Of a DNA stretch of 64,000 nt, positions 36,486-45,305 are shown piece by piece. Source of the stretch: UBA2040 sp963977135 (GTDB lineage Bacteria > Bacteroidota > Bacteroidia > Flavobacteriales_D > Crocinitomicaceae); contig CAXBNN010000002.1 in the NCBI GenBank assembly GCA_963977135.1, forward strand, positions 372,001-436,000, given 5' to 3'. The position numbers and the translations under genes were made by a program. Position 1 is the first letter of the stretch; each line of letters starts with the position of its first letter. The notes under the pieces were generated by a model, which saw nothing but the letters and a program-made list of their open reading frames with translations, was not told the DNA's origin and made no database searches.

Positions 36486-37936
36486 TTTTCTGCAAATTTT
36501 AAATATTCAGACATAAAGGCATCGTAAAAAAGTTGTGAAGCAACACTCGCCCCTTTTATACTAAAATGGATATGATCTGGTCTTCCTAAATCTTTTTCAA
36601 CCCAAGCAGGCATACTATTCATACCTCCCATCGCATCGTATAAATCCCAAAAGCCAGCGTTCATTGCCAAACTTGCTTTTTTCATTTGTTTCACGCAATA
36701 TGGCAATAAGGGATAGGTTTCATAAACGCCGTTATTCAGCTTCGACATATCACTTGGGCCAATAACCATAATGGCTAAATTTGGTTTAAGTCTGCGTAAA
36801 GTTCCTAGCTGACCTTGGAAATAGCGGGCATACTCACGTACATCCGAACTATCTTTCATTGCCGGCATAGAATTTCCACCGAATTGCATTATTACCATTT
36901 CTACATTCAATTCATTCATCATGTTGGCAAATGAATTCTGATTAATAGCACCAAAAAACGTACCGCTTGAACCACGCATGCCAATATTGTCGACTTGAAG
37001 TCCATAATCACCCTCCAAAGAAAAGCCATTTATATTTGGACTCAACTTACTTGTGAAAACAAAACGCAGGCTATTCGGAGTGGATTTAAAACTAAGCTTC
37101 AGCGTATGTGAATCTCCGTCAGTAAGAAGGTCTTCCTCATGAATAAGTGTGCCTCCTTGATAAACTTTCACCTTACAAGGCTCAACACAGCTATTGTAAA
37201 ACATCTTCACATTGTTGTAAATCTTAGCCCGATTATAAGCTCCGTTTCCTGGACGAATTTCTATCCATGCCTCGGTTTCTTCGGTCATAGTGCTGTCTGG
37301 AACCTGAGGCGTAAAACGTGCCGCAGAATTGAAAATACCGTATTTTCGATTAGAAAGTTTTGGTCCACCAAAACAAGTATATCGGACAAAATTTTGAGAG
37401 TAGCTTTGTTGGAATGCCAAAGTTGGATAAACATTAACTGCTGGAATCATTCCTGGACCTGTTCCCCCAAACTGTTCCTGCATGCGTTGACGAATAAATC
37501 CAGTCATCCTATCTCCTTCTATTTGAGAATCTCCGAAATGAAGCACATGAATTTTTTTCTTTGAACCTGAGAGATCTTTCAATTTCTGGAAAAATTGCTC
37601 TGTGTATTTTTTTGAGCCCGCAGTTTTTTCAACTTCCGAAGCATTGTTTATTTCGTAATTAATTTTCCCTGGTGCGCCAACATTTCCTTCTGAAGTAACC
37701 TTGTGTTTCACTGGTTTTATTTCTTCGACTACTGCCGTATTTACACCTTCAATAATACTTGTAATGTCTTTCTTCTCTTGCTTTTTTGGAGTTAAAACCT
37801 CCTCCTTTGCCATAAAGCGGATTTTGAACAAACCTAAATCCCAACCTTTTTGAGGCACAACTATGGTCAAAGCGCCCAATAGAATTGCTACGCCAAACAA
37901 AAAGATTAATACTTGGTATATTTTCGTCTCCTTCAT
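36482..37936 (-). CDS. SGNH/GDSL-like envelope protein (first of pair)
   Basis: About 484 residues from the ATG at 37936, chosen because a -7 box lies between it and the upstream in-frame ATG at 37957. One N-terminal membrane segment (IYQVLIFLFGVAILLGAL) is followed by a Lys/Glu-rich linker and an SGNH domain. The domain carries block I VLHFGDSQIEGD (nucleophile Ser about 137), block III MQFGGNSMP and block V RPDHIHFSIKGA. It is likely periplasmic and works in polymer O-acylation with the downstream SGNH and MBOAT proteins. Its divergent neighbour is the PfkB kinase gene. Confidence 0.83.
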   Translation of the reverse strand: MKETKIYQVLIFLFGVAILLGALTIVVPQKGWDLGLFKIRFMAKEEVLTPKKQEKKDITSIIEGVNTAVVEEIKPVKHKVTSEGNVGAPGKINYEINNASEVEKTAGSKKYTEQFFQKLKDLSGSKKKIHVLHFGDSQIEGDRMTGFIRQRMQEQFGGTGPGMIPAVNVYPTLAFQQSYSQNFVRYTCFGGPKLSNRKYGIFNSAARFTPQVPDSTMTEETEAWIEIRPGNGAYNRAKIYNNVKMFYNSCVEPCKVKVYQGGTLIHEEDLLTDGDSHTLKLSFKSTPNSLRFVFTSKLSPNINGFSLEGDYGLQVDNIGMRGSSGTFFGAINQNSFANMMNELNVEMVIMQFGGNSMPAMKDSSDVREYARYFQGQLGTLRRLKPNLAIMVIGPSDMSKLNNGVYETYPLLPYCVKQMKKASLAMNAGFWDLYDAMGGMNSMPAWVEKDLGRPDHIHFSIKGASVASQLFYDAFMSEYLKFAEK

Positions 37937-37944
37937 TCGCAAAG

Positions 37945-37952
37945 CAAAAATA
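37945..37952 (-). promoter_or_regulatory. -7 promoter box of the SGNH-SGNH-MBOAT operon
   Basis: TATTTTTG (minus strand) matches TAnnTTTG, with TTG at 37975-37977 and a 22-bp spacer. It ends 8 nt before the ATG at 37936. Confidence 0.6.
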
Positions 37953-38088
37953 GGCATGAGCGACGAGTAATTACCAATTTCCCCATGTTTCTATTCACAA
38001 TTAAACATGGAATATCTTTTCTGAGAATAAATCGACACTTTAAAAATAATGAATCGCAGGCTTTGTGGGTAAATAATGGCTTTTTACG

Positions 38089-38096
38089 TAACTTTG
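38089..38096 (+). promoter_or_regulatory. -7 promoter box of the PfkB kinase gene
   Basis: TAACTTTG matches TAnnTTTG, with TTTG at 38062-38065 as a possible -33 element (23-bp spacer). The box lies downstream of the in-frame ATG at 38076 and 18 nt before the ATG at 38115, so it settles the start. Confidence 0.7.
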
Positions 38097-38114
38097 GCGA
38101 GCAAAAAAATATTT

Positions 38115-39044
38115 ATGAGTTTATTGACAGTTGGAAGTGTTGCCTTTGATGCAATTGAAACCCCATTCGGGAAAACAGATAAAATAATCGGTGGAGCGGG
38201 AACCTATATAGCTTTATCGGCTTCGTTTTACGAAAAAAATCAAAAAATTGTTGCAGTTGTAGGTGATGATTTTCCTAAACCAATGTTGGACCAATTGAGT
38301 TCTAAAGGTGTTGATTTAGAAGGTCTTCAAGTAAAAAAAGGTGAAAAAACATTTTTCTGGTCTGGTAAATATCACAATGACATGAATACACGTGACACTT
38401 TGGTTACGGAATTGAATGTTTTGGAGAATTTCGATCCTATTATTCCAGAATCATACCAAGGAACAGAATATTTAATGCTTGGTAATTTAACACCACAAGT
38501 TCAATCATCTGTTATTGACCGATTGACAACTCGTCCGAAATTAGTGGCAATGGATACGATGAATTTCTGGATGGACATAGCAATGGACGATTTGAAAAAA
38601 ACAATTGCAAAAGTTGATTTGTTAATTGTAAACGACGAGGAAGCACGTCAATTATCAGGTGAATACAGTCTTTTGAAAGCTGCGAAAGTAATTCGTGAAA
38701 TGGGTTGTAAATATTTGATTATTAAAAAAGGAGAACACGGAGCATTGTTGTTCCATGGTGAAAACGTATTCTATGCTCCTGCCCTTCCATTAGAGGAAGT
38801 TTTTGATCCAACTGGCGCGGGTGATACTTTTGCAGGTGGATTCATGGGTTATCTTTCAAGTACGAATGACATCAGCTTCGAAAATATGAAACGAGCGGTT
38901 ATTGCTGGATCAGCATTAGCATCTTTCTGCTGTGAGAAATTCGGAACAGAGAAATTGACAACAATAACAAAAGAAGAAGTAGAAAATAGAATTGAAGAGT
39001 TTGTAGCACTATCTAGCTTCACGATGAATGAAGCTATTGCCTAA
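38115..39044 (+). CDS. PfkB family carbohydrate/nucleoside kinase
   Basis: 309 residues from MSLLTVGSVAFDAIETPFG; the further-upstream ATG at 38076 precedes the promoter box and is rejected. Ribokinase-like fold: N-terminal GGAGTYIALSASF substrate region and C-terminal anion-hole/catalytic motif DPTGAGDTFAGGFMGY. It phosphorylates a sugar or nucleoside with ATP; substrate is not readable. It leads a unit with the DUF349 protein (11 bp gap) and a membrane protein. Confidence 0.9.
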   Translation: MSLLTVGSVAFDAIETPFGKTDKIIGGAGTYIALSASFYEKNQKIVAVVGDDFPKPMLDQLSSKGVDLEGLQVKKGEKTFFWSGKYHNDMNTRDTLVTELNVLENFDPIIPESYQGTEYLMLGNLTPQVQSSVIDRLTTRPKLVAMDTMNFWMDIAMDDLKKTIAKVDLLIVNDEEARQLSGEYSLLKAAKVIREMGCKYLIIKKGEHGALLFHGENVFYAPALPLEEVFDPTGAGDTFAGGFMGYLSSTNDISFENMKRAVIAGSALASFCCEKFGTEKLTTITKEEVENRIEEFVALSSFTMNEAIA

Positions 39045-39055
39045 ATTAACAGATT

Positions 39056-40756
39056 ATGAATAAGATTGAATTTTTAGAAGAACTTAAAAAGTTAACGGAT
39101 ACTACGGAATATCTCAAAGCTAGCCGATCGGTCAGTGAATTGAGAGGCAAATTCGAGGACTTTTTGATAGAAGAAGAACGTCTTCGTCAAGTTGCTTTAT
39201 TAGAGGCTGGCGAAGAAGTTACGGACAACAAAGAAGTTGACCCCGTTCGTGAAGAATTCAATGAAATTTATCGCGTTTTTCAGATGAAACGCAAGGATGC
39301 ATCTGATTTGAAAAAGGAAGTACAAGAGAATAATCTGAAGACGAAAAAGGCAATTATTGCAAAGTTAAAAGACATCATTCAAAACGAAGAAAATATAGGC
39401 GCTGCTTTCGGAAGCTTTAAAGAAATTCACGATGCTTGGAAAGAAGCAGGTGACATTCCTCGTGAAAAGCGAGATGATATTCAAGCTGAGTATTCAAAAT
39501 TGCTTGAAAGCTTCTTTTATAACATGAAAATTTATCGTGAACTGAAAGAACACGATTTGCACAGAAACGAACAATTGAAATTGGAATTGATCACCAAAAT
39601 TCAAGAACTTCAAAAACTGTCTTCCATTAAAGAAACTGAATCTCAGTTAAAAACCATACAAAACGAATGGGACGAAATAGGTCCAGTGGCGGAAGGTGAA
39701 TGGGATAAAATTAAAACAGCTTATTGGGATAATGTAAAAGCTGTCTACGGAAAAATCAATGCTTTTTATGACGAGCGTCGTCAAAAACTGACAGCCAATA
39801 TCGACTTGAAAAAAGCTTTAATTGAAAAAGTTAGAGCATCTGTAGAAGGAGTTGAAGAAATAAATTCTGCAAAAGATTGGGAAACAAAAACTACTGAAAT
39901 CATCGCTATTCAAAACGAATGGAAACACATTGGTTTTGGTCCCAAAAAAGAAAACGAAGAAGTTTGGAAAGAATTCCGTGCGATTTGTGATACATTCTTC
40001 GATGCCAAAAAAGGGCATTATGAAACTATACGTGAGGAAAGTAAACACCTCGTTGAAGCCAAACAAAAACTAATTGATAAAGCAAAGGAAATTAACCATT
40101 CCGAAGATTGGAAAACAACTGCTGATCAATTGATTCGTTTGCAAAACGATTGGAAAAAAATTGGCCATACAGGTCAAAAATCAGAGCAAAAGCTTTGGCG
40201 TGATTTCCGTGGCGCTTCTGATGTTTTCTTCAACGCGCGTAAAAAACACTTCGAAGAAAAAGACAAGCAAAACGAAACGAATTTAGTGGCTAAACAAGCC
40301 GTCATAACTAATATCCTTGCTTATGAAATAGGTGAAGATAAAAAACAAGGAATTGCTGATTTGAAGGCTTTTGCTGCTGATTTCAACAAAATTGGACATG
40401 TTCCAATGAAGCAGAAAGACGAAATCTACAACTCGTTCAAAACTGCAATGGACAATCACTACCAGAAATTGAAACTGGAAGGTTTGGAAAAAGAAAAGGT
40501 AATGTTCCAAGCGAAAATGGATACCTTTAAAGCTAGTCCAAATTCTGGTAGATTGATGGACAAAGAGAAATCAGATTTGCAGCGCATAATTCAAAACATC
40601 AAAGCGGAAAATATTCAATACGAAAACAACCTTGGATTCTTCGGTCGCTCAAAAGGAGCTGAAGAAATGAAAAAGGATGTTGAGAAAAAAATTGAATTGA
40701 ACAAACGTAAAATTGAAGAGCTAATCCGTAAACTTAAGCTCATCCCGAATGAATAA
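39056..40756 (+). CDS. DUF349 repeat protein
   Basis: 566-residue, highly charged, probably coiled-coil cytosolic protein built from about five DUF349 repeats. Each is recognised by a W-x-x-(I/A)G core: DAWKEAGD, NEWDEIGP, NEWKHIGF, NDWKKIGH and a degenerate ADFNKIGH. It has no signal peptide or enzymatic motif. DUF349 proteins are widespread in Bacteroidota, of uncertain role. It lies between a PfkB kinase and a membrane protein whose start overlaps its end by 8 bp. Confidence 0.9.
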   Translation: MNKIEFLEELKKLTDTTEYLKASRSVSELRGKFEDFLIEEERLRQVALLEAGEEVTDNKEVDPVREEFNEIYRVFQMKRKDASDLKKEVQENNLKTKKAIIAKLKDIIQNEENIGAAFGSFKEIHDAWKEAGDIPREKRDDIQAEYSKLLESFFYNMKIYRELKEHDLHRNEQLKLELITKIQELQKLSSIKETESQLKTIQNEWDEIGPVAEGEWDKIKTAYWDNVKAVYGKINAFYDERRQKLTANIDLKKALIEKVRASVEGVEEINSAKDWETKTTEIIAIQNEWKHIGFGPKKENEEVWKEFRAICDTFFDAKKGHYETIREESKHLVEAKQKLIDKAKEINHSEDWKTTADQLIRLQNDWKKIGHTGQKSEQKLWRDFRGASDVFFNARKKHFEEKDKQNETNLVAKQAVITNILAYEIGEDKKQGIADLKAFAADFNKIGHVPMKQKDEIYNSFKTAMDNHYQKLKLEGLEKEKVMFQAKMDTFKASPNSGRLMDKEKSDLQRIIQNIKAENIQYENNLGFFGRSKGAEEMKKDVEKKIELNKRKIEELIRKLKLIPNE

Positions 40757-41429
40757 AATCACAAATATTCTCTTACTTCTTTTTACTATTCCCATCATGG
40801 GAATATGTATTTTCATTGGTCGCGATTTACCAATTGAAACTTTAAAAACAACAGGGGCACAATTGCCATTTCAAACCATTATTTATTGGGTTTCTGCAAG
40901 TATTGTGTTCTTAATTATTGCTAGAAGAAGTGTGAAACGTTGGACTGGTTTACAGCTCATTGGACAAACCGAAAAATTCATTTGGAATCAGGAAGTAAGT
41001 TTAGAAAGAAAGAAAAGAGTTCTCCTATACAATTCATTAGAATCCTTAGCCTTATTATGTATCTCAATTGGTCTGTACAAAATATGTCCAGCGGGTTGGC
41101 CCATTGCAGCAGCTTATGGCATAGCCGTTTTTGATGCAGTAGTATTTACCATTTTTGCTTGGTTCAAAAAGGCTTGGCGCATTGGTTTTACGAAAAAAGC
41201 ACTTATTCTTGCCGATAGAGAAGTCAAAGCCGTTTATTTTTTAGGCTTGCGGAAAATTTATATTCATCAAGAAACCTTGCATTTTGATTTTATAAAAGAC
41301 TTGAAATTGAATGTTTCTTTCAGTGCAGTTGAAAATCAAAAAGAGTTTATTCAAAAGCTTTGGGCTAATTTAGATCAAGAGAAAGTATACGCAGAAGAAA
41401 GTGTGAAAGAAGTACTTAACGAAAAATAA
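40749..41429 (+). CDS. Integral membrane protein of unknown function
   Basis: 226 residues with about four hydrophobic segments (about 5-23, 38-56, 97-113 and 118-137) and a soluble C-terminal half (about 145-226). No family motif was recognised. The start overlaps the DUF349 stop by 8 bp, so it is probably co-translated. It is followed by a strong terminator at 41479. Confidence 0.75.
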   Translation: MNKITNILLLLFTIPIMGICIFIGRDLPIETLKTTGAQLPFQTIIYWVSASIVFLIIARRSVKRWTGLQLIGQTEKFIWNQEVSLERKKRVLLYNSLESLALLCISIGLYKICPAGWPIAAAYGIAVFDAVVFTIFAWFKKAWRIGFTKKALILADREVKAVYFLGLRKIYIHQETLHFDFIKDLKLNVSFSAVENQKEFIQKLWANLDQEKVYAEESVKEVLNEK

Positions 41430-41478
41430 GGTAAGCTATTTACACTAATTTCGCTTGAAGAAAGTTTAAATAAAAATC

Positions 41479-41508
41479 AAAAAGGTCAGACTAAATCTGA
41501 CCTTTTTT
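41479..41508. terminator. Bidirectional intrinsic terminator
   Basis: A 12-bp perfect stem, AAAAAGGTCAGA at 41479-41490 pairing with 41496-41507 around a 5-nt loop, has T- and A-tracts on either side. It serves the convergent DUF349 unit and the VWA gene. Confidence 0.93.
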
Positions 41509-41513
41509 GTGCT

Positions 41514-42944
41514 CTAATATTTATAACTCAAAATCCGTATTTCTTGTTTCAAGTTGTTTTTAGCGTCTGCTAATTTCTGAATTGGAATATAATGTCCACC
41601 ACCTTTTTCAGCAGCTTCTGTCATTTTAACAGCATCATTTTCAGAGTTCTTGACCCCAACAATAGACAAGTTAACTCCTTTCTTCTGGTATTTACGGACG
41701 TATTTCATATAGTCATCAGAATTGCGATTGAATGCTCCATCCGTAATGACGATAACTTGATTTACGCCTCCATCCAAATAACTTTTCAGGTTTTGTTTGT
41801 AGCCCAATTTAATTCCTTCCCCTCCAGCTGTCATTCCAGAAGCTTTTAATTCTTCCACCTTTTCATTGGCTTCCGTTTTTTCATTACCCTTAGCTGCGTC
41901 GAGTAAAACTCTAGCTTGAGTAGAATAGGTTACTAGAGAAATCTTATCTTGTGGTCGCATCATGTCCACCATTTCATACAGGGCAAACTTCATCAATTCA
42001 ATTTTATCACCCTGATTCATTGAAGAAGAAATATCCAAAACAAATACCACATTCACTGGTTTGAAATTTTCGTTTGAGAAATCATTCGGATCCAATTTTG
42101 CCAATTCAACTGGTGCTTCTTTTGGTAACACAACTTCCTGTTCCAATTCTTTCTCTATCTCAATTACAATTTCTTTCGAAGGCTTTTTCGGCTCTTCAAC
42201 TTCGACTGGTTCTTCTTTTGGCAACTCGGCTATCTCAATAGGAATATCAGGTATTTCAACTGGAATAGTCTTGTCTTTTTCCAATTCTAGAACAATATAA
42301 TTTCGCTTGAAATTCACATAAGTCCCATATTCCACAGGATAATATCCTTCATGTTTTCCATAAAAATACGTGTAACCCAAAGGAGTTTTTTCAACAATTT
42401 TACCCGAACGGTTCGTTTTGTAAGCACCTATCGCTCGTCCATTTTGAAGTAATGTAACCAACGATTTACTCAACGGTTCTTTCGTTTCTTTGTCTATTGT
42501 TACGACTGTTAATTCAAAATCCAATGGATTACTTGAAGATCGCTGTCCAAAAGTTGGGCAACTTTGAAAAGCGCTTAAATTCTCTCTCGGTGGGTTTAAT
42601 AAATTTCCTTTCAAAACAATTTTTGTTGCTTCGTTTTTGTCGCTCGTAAAAATGTCTATGGAGTAATTGAAACGTCCTTTTTCCTTGGGATTTACTTGAA
42701 GGCGAACAATAAGGCTACTGTCTTTATCCATAAATTGCCCATTGACGATATAAACAACATCAGCTGGCTTTTTGACACTGAGTATATATTCTTTTTTGAT
42801 TCCTTTATTGGTGATTTTAATGTCCACAAAGCGATCTGAATACTCTTCTAATTCACCAAAATCATGCGAACGTGTGCTGAACTCAGTTTGACCGAATAGG
42901 AAACTGAAAGAAGTAATAAAAAGAAATAGGAGAATGTTCTTCAT
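41514..42944 (-). CDS. VWA-domain envelope protein with DUF1573-like N-terminus
   Basis: 476 residues. Signal peptide (1-19), then a DUF1573/Ig-like beta domain (about 22-115, FSTRSHDFGELEEYSDRFVDI) and a carboxypeptidase-regulatory-like segment (about 143-222). A Pro/Glu/Lys-rich linker (about 225-285) and a von Willebrand A domain (about 297-476) follow, with the MIDAS motif DISSS (D304, S306, S308) and ITDGAFNRN. It is probably a periplasmic or outer-membrane scaffold binding a partner via metal. It is downstream of the alpha/beta hydrolase gene by 37 bp, likely in one unit. Partner unknown. Confidence 0.86.
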   Translation of the reverse strand: MKNILLFLFITSFSFLFGQTEFSTRSHDFGELEEYSDRFVDIKITNKGIKKEYILSVKKPADVVYIVNGQFMDKDSSLIVRLQVNPKEKGRFNYSIDIFTSDKNEATKIVLKGNLLNPPRENLSAFQSCPTFGQRSSSNPLDFELTVVTIDKETKEPLSKSLVTLLQNGRAIGAYKTNRSGKIVEKTPLGYTYFYGKHEGYYPVEYGTYVNFKRNYIVLELEKDKTIPVEIPDIPIEIAELPKEEPVEVEEPKKPSKEIVIEIEKELEQEVVLPKEAPVELAKLDPNDFSNENFKPVNVVFVLDISSSMNQGDKIELMKFALYEMVDMMRPQDKISLVTYSTQARVLLDAAKGNEKTEANEKVEELKASGMTAGGEGIKLGYKQNLKSYLDGGVNQVIVITDGAFNRNSDDYMKYVRKYQKKGVNLSIVGVKNSENDAVKMTEAAEKGGGHYIPIQKLADAKNNLKQEIRILSYKY

Positions 42945-42981
42945 ATTCTTATGATAACAAAATGCCTGCCGAAATATTGTT

Positions 42982-43743
42982 TTACCTTAAACAAAAGGAT
43001 AAAACAGCTTCAATAAAAGGTTCTGGAGCTTCAGCGTGAACCCAATGTCCAGCGTTTTCTATGCTAACCAACTGCATGTCCGGAAATCGATTTTCTAGAA
43101 CTTCTATATCGTCATCCAGAATATAATCTGAAAGTAAACCTCGGATAAACAGAGTTGGTATAAAAACTTCCTCATCAGGTAAGCCCAAAAGGATATTCCC
43201 CATTTCTCGCTCTAAAACTGGAATATTCATGCGCCATTTTAGCTTTCCTTTTTCTTTCCAATACAAATTTTTCAAAAGAAATTGACGAATTCCATAAGAA
43301 GAAATAAAAGGTTCCATTTGCTCTTCAGCTACCGACCGACTTGACAAATTGGTCGTGTCAACGGCATGTAATCCTTCTAAAATCTGGTCGTGGTGAGCAG
43401 GATAGGTTTTAACACCAATATCTACAACAATCAATTTTTCTATATCCTCTGGATATCGTTGAGCATATCGCATGGCTGTTTTTCCACCCATGGAATGACC
43501 GAGAAGAATGAATTCTTCCAAATTCAAATCCTCGACTAATTCTTTCAAATCATCAACCAAAAGATCGTAGGTGAATTCTTCACTCCAAGGTGAATGTCCG
43601 TGATTGCGTTGATCGACTAAAATAACTTGATAGTATTCGGCTAGTTTTTTGGCATGTGTTTGCCAATTGTCGGAATAGCCAAATAGACCGTGAAGAATGA
43701 CGAGAGGTTTACCTTCGCCAAGTATTCTATGATGGATTTTCAA
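42982..43743 (-). CDS. Alpha/beta hydrolase (YbfF-like esterase)
   Basis: 253-residue cytosolic alpha/beta hydrolase. Oxyanion region LHGLFGYSDNW (18-28), DQRNHGHS (44-51), nucleophile elbow GHSMGG with Ser84, and C-terminal catalytic His233 in NAGHWVHAEAP. This pattern fits the YbfF acyl-CoA/ester hydrolase group. Its start is 1 bp after the stop of the HMA lipoprotein gene, implying coupling. Confidence 0.9.
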   Translation of the reverse strand: MKIHHRILGEGKPLVILHGLFGYSDNWQTHAKKLAEYYQVILVDQRNHGHSPWSEEFTYDLLVDDLKELVEDLNLEEFILLGHSMGGKTAMRYAQRYPEDIEKLIVVDIGVKTYPAHHDQILEGLHAVDTTNLSSRSVAEEQMEPFISSYGIRQFLLKNLYWKEKGKLKWRMNIPVLEREMGNILLGLPDEEVFIPTLFIRGLLSDYILDDDIEVLENRFPDMQLVSIENAGHWVHAEAPEPFIEAVLSFCLR

Positions 43744-43744
43744 T

Positions 43745-44185
43745 TTAGATGTGTCCTTTGGTTTTTTGTTCGTCTATAGAATTTGGAACGTCTTGAATTG
43801 TCGTTTTTATATTATACGAAATATCACCTGATTCGCTAGTACCAACTTTAAATTGACCATCGTTCATATCCGTAACAATTTTTATAATCTGCTCAGGAGT
43901 CGTTTTGTTTTTATCAAATGAAACGGTAACCTTATTTTTTTCGCGACCCTCTTCAAAATCAAATTCACATTTCTCAACAGCATTCGTTTCTGCCAATTTA
44001 GATTTAATGCTTCCGCCACAGCCCATAACACAGACCATTCCTTCAATCTCGAATGTCAACTGCTTATTCGCTACTACTTTTTCTTTTGATGCTTTTTCTT
44101 GTTTTTCCTTGGCTAATTGTTTTTCATTTTGTCCACAAGAAACGAGTAAAATTGCGGTGACAAAAATGATTTGAAGAACTTTCAT
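43745..44185 (-). CDS. Lipoprotein with heavy-metal-associated (HMA) domain
   Basis: 146 residues. The lipobox LLVSC predicts lipidation at Cys17; a charged Lys/Glu linker (20-42) precedes an HMA fold (about 43-115). Its metal loop reads GMVCVMGC, so the two cysteines (C52, C56) are three residues apart rather than the usual CxxC. It is likely a periplasmic-facing copper or other soft-metal chaperone or sensor. It is the first gene of the HMA-hydrolase-VWA unit. Confidence 0.85.
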   Translation of the reverse strand: MKVLQIIFVTAILLVSCGQNEKQLAKEKQEKASKEKVVANKQLTFEIEGMVCVMGCGGSIKSKLAETNAVEKCEFDFEEGREKNKVTVSFDKNKTTPEQIIKIVTDMNDGQFKVGTSESGDISYNIKTTIQDVPNSIDEQKTKGHI

Positions 44186-44300
44186 ACGGTTGATTTTTAG
44201 TGATACAAATATTACAATTTTTTCATGGGAAATAAAAGCTTTTCTCTGATGAAAACTTAGAATTCTTGAAAGGCTTACTCCTTTTTCTGCCGTGGTTTCG

Positions 44301-44308
44301 TAACTTTG
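44301..44308 (+). promoter_or_regulatory. -7 promoter box of engB
   Basis: TAACTTTG matches TAnnTTTG, 14 nt before the ATG at 44323 and downstream of the in-frame ATG at 44266, so it supports the later start. Confidence 0.68.
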
Positions 44309-44322
44309 TCAAAATTGAATTC

Positions 44323-44937
44323 ATGATCATCAAAGAGGCTTCTTTTGTTATTTCCAATTCCGACCCCACCAAATGTCCGAAAGACGGCAAAGCGGAATAT
44401 GCATTTATTGGACGATCAAATGTTGGAAAATCCTCTCTGATCAACATGTTAATGGGAAATAAGAAATTAGCTAAAACCTCAGGTAGACCAGGTAAAACAC
44501 AGTTAATCAATCATTTCATCATTAACAATGAATGGTATGTGGTCGATTTACCAGGTTATGGTTATGCTAAAGTTTCAAAATCTGCTCGTGCAAATTGGGA
44601 AAAGTTTATTGTAGACTATTTAACCAAGAGTGAGCAACTCATGAACCTCTTCGTTTTGTTGGACAGTCGCTTGGAACCTCAAAAAATTGACATTGAATTT
44701 ATGAACTGGTGCGGTGAAAAAGGAATACCTTTTGCCATGGTCTTTACCAAAATCGACAAATTATCCAGTACATCGCTTCAAAAGAACTTAGCGAAATACA
44801 AAAAGGAAATGTTGAAATATTGGGATGCTTTACCACCTGTTTTTACCACTTCTAGTGAGTCTGCATTTGGAAAAGAAAAGGTATTAAATTACATCGATAC
44901 GATCAACGAAGCGTTTAAAGAGGCGAAAGGGAAATAA
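44323..44937 (+). CDS. engB: Ribosome biogenesis GTPase YsxC/EngB
   Basis: TrmE-Era-EngA-EngB family GTPase needed for 50S assembly. It has 204 residues from MIIKEASFVISNSD, the usual EngB length; an upstream ATG at 44266 is rejected because the promoter lies after it. Motifs: G1 GRSNVGKSS, G3 DLPGYG followed by the EngB-typical YAKVSK, G4 TKID and the C-terminal TSSESAFGKEKVL. Confidence 0.95.
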   Translation: MIIKEASFVISNSDPTKCPKDGKAEYAFIGRSNVGKSSLINMLMGNKKLAKTSGRPGKTQLINHFIINNEWYVVDLPGYGYAKVSKSARANWEKFIVDYLTKSEQLMNLFVLLDSRLEPQKIDIEFMNWCGEKGIPFAMVFTKIDKLSSTSLQKNLAKYKKEMLKYWDALPPVFTTSSESAFGKEKVLNYIDTINEAFKEAKGK

Positions 44938-45299
44938 AAAACTTGGATTTCAAGCCTGCCTATCGGCAGACAGGATTATAGAGAAACCGGGATTTCAGAC
45001 TTTGTATTTCCAGAATTTCCCAAACAAAAAAATCGCGGTAATCAGTAAAAAATCAAAGTAATAGTGGTTAAAAAAAGAAACCGGGATTAGAATGATTACC
45101 AAGATTGCCGGGACTTCAGACTTTCTGCCTACGCAATTTCCCAATCAAAACAAATCGCGGCTATCCATAAATCCCTGTCTGCCGGCAGGCAGGCCTTTAA
45201 TCGTGGTTCCTTCTTTTTAAAAGTCCTTATGCCAATAAACTGAAATATTTTTGTGCAATCTCTTATTTTGTGGTAAACTTGTTGAACACTAAAAAACAG
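44938..45299. repeat. Intergenic repeat cluster
   Basis: A gene-free stretch. GCCTGCCTATCGGCAGACAGG-like 21-mers at 44954-44974 and, inverted with two mismatches, at 45174-45194 flank about 200 bp. Between them an imperfect direct repeat of about 53 bp (CCGGGATTTCAGACTTT... to ...AATCGCGG) occurs at 44987-45038 and 45108-45160, with a partial third copy at 45078-45089. The elements look like dispersed non-coding repeats; no transposase is present. Confidence 0.7.
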
Positions 45300-45305
45300 A
45301 TGATT

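Noticed and set aside
38076..38114. Upstream ATG (38076) as start of the PfkB kinase
   Set aside because: The -7 box TAACTTTG at 38089-38096 lies downstream of it, so the transcript should not include that ATG; the conserved kinase N-terminus begins at 38115.
44266..44322. Upstream ATG as start of engB
   Set aside because: The extra residues (KGLLLFLPWF...) are not part of EngB and a promoter box at 44301-44308 interrupts the extension.
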